DNA of 6,071 bases, from positions 1-6,071 of the forward strand of contig JAGAHK010000431.1 in NCBI GenBank assembly GCA_017627115.1, read 5' to 3'. How positions within the stretch are numbered: position 1 is the first letter of the stretch; every line of letters starts with the position of its first letter. This stretch comes from Bacillota bacterium (GTDB lineage Bacteria; Bacillota; Clostridia; Lachnospirales; CAG-274). A program made the position numbers and the translations under genes. The notes below the pieces were generated by a model, which was not told where the DNA came from, ran no database searches, and saw only the letters and a program-made list of their open reading frames with translations. Shown here piece by piece: positions 5,940-6,071 of the stretch.

Positions 5940-6071
5940 CTATGCTATGTACATACCCTCGTTTGGACGGTCGCTATCAGCTCTATCATCTTTTTCAGCT
6001 GCATAAGTCGAATTGCGGCTTGATGTATTTGCCCCGCTTGCATATATCTTCTCTGCTTTTTCTCCTTTAGG
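5940..6071 (-). CDS. C-terminal end of an unrecognised gene, cut by the window edge
   Basis: The frame that starts at base 6071 on the minus strand is open for 43 codons and ends at TAG (5942-5940). The visible tail is hydrophilic and low in hydrophobic residues, rich in Ala, Ser, Asn, Asp, Glu and Lys, and ends in NEGMYIA. It has no membrane segment, cysteine or motif I can name and is probably a disordered C-terminal extension. The well-placed terminator about 40 nt downstream supports it as a real gene end. The gene runs in the same direction as rnf, but the terminator separates the two. The start and main domain lie beyond the window, so no function can be given. Confidence 0.6.
   Translation of the reverse strand, partial: PKGEKAEKIYASGANTSSRNSTYAAEKDDRADSDRPNEGMYIA

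Overview
The window carries a complete six-gene rnf operon on the minus strand, in the order rnfC-rnfD-rnfG-rnfE-rnfA-rnfB (5639 down to 704). It encodes the membrane-bound ferredoxin:NAD+ oxidoreductase (Rnf complex). Near-perfect GGAGG Shine-Dalgarno sites, moderate GC, TTG starts, the CDGEAB order and a cysteine-rich, multi-cluster RnfB all point to an anaerobic member of the Clostridia (Firmicutes), perhaps a Ruminococcus/Oscillospiraceae-type gut anaerobe. The genus is a guess.

Layout, right to left in the direction of transcription. At the right edge (6071-5940) is the last 43 codons of an unrecognised minus-strand gene, closed by a clear intrinsic terminator (5897-5865). An AT-rich intergenic region of about 225 bp follows. 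It holds an 18-bp palindrome (5831-5814), a plausible sigma-A-type promoter (5766-5738), and a roughly 90-nt leader with a GC-rich hairpin (5699-5674) before rnfC. The six rnf genes are tightly packed: 11-nt and two 4-nt overlaps, then 15- and 17-nt gaps, each start served by its own Shine-Dalgarno site.

After rnfB there is a strong hairpin plus U-tract (661-618) that looks like the operon terminator. Its 3' arm also contains the best ribosome binding site for the next gene. Two small, unrecognised, probably all-helical proteins follow (about 116 and 73 aa). Both probably start at TTG and they overlap by 8 nt, so they form a translationally coupled pair. At the left edge (2-56) is a hairpin with a T-run reading on the plus strand, which suggests a convergent gene ending just left of the window.

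How the genes work together: RnfB takes electrons from reduced ferredoxin through its iron-sulfur clusters. They pass through the RnfA/RnfE membrane cluster and the covalent flavins on RnfG and RnfD, and RnfC delivers them to NAD+. Ion export (Na+ or H+, not decidable here) is coupled to this flow. The least ordinary parts of the window are the terminator/ribosome-binding-site overlap, the small helical pair behind the operon, and the palindrome and leader hairpin ahead of it.
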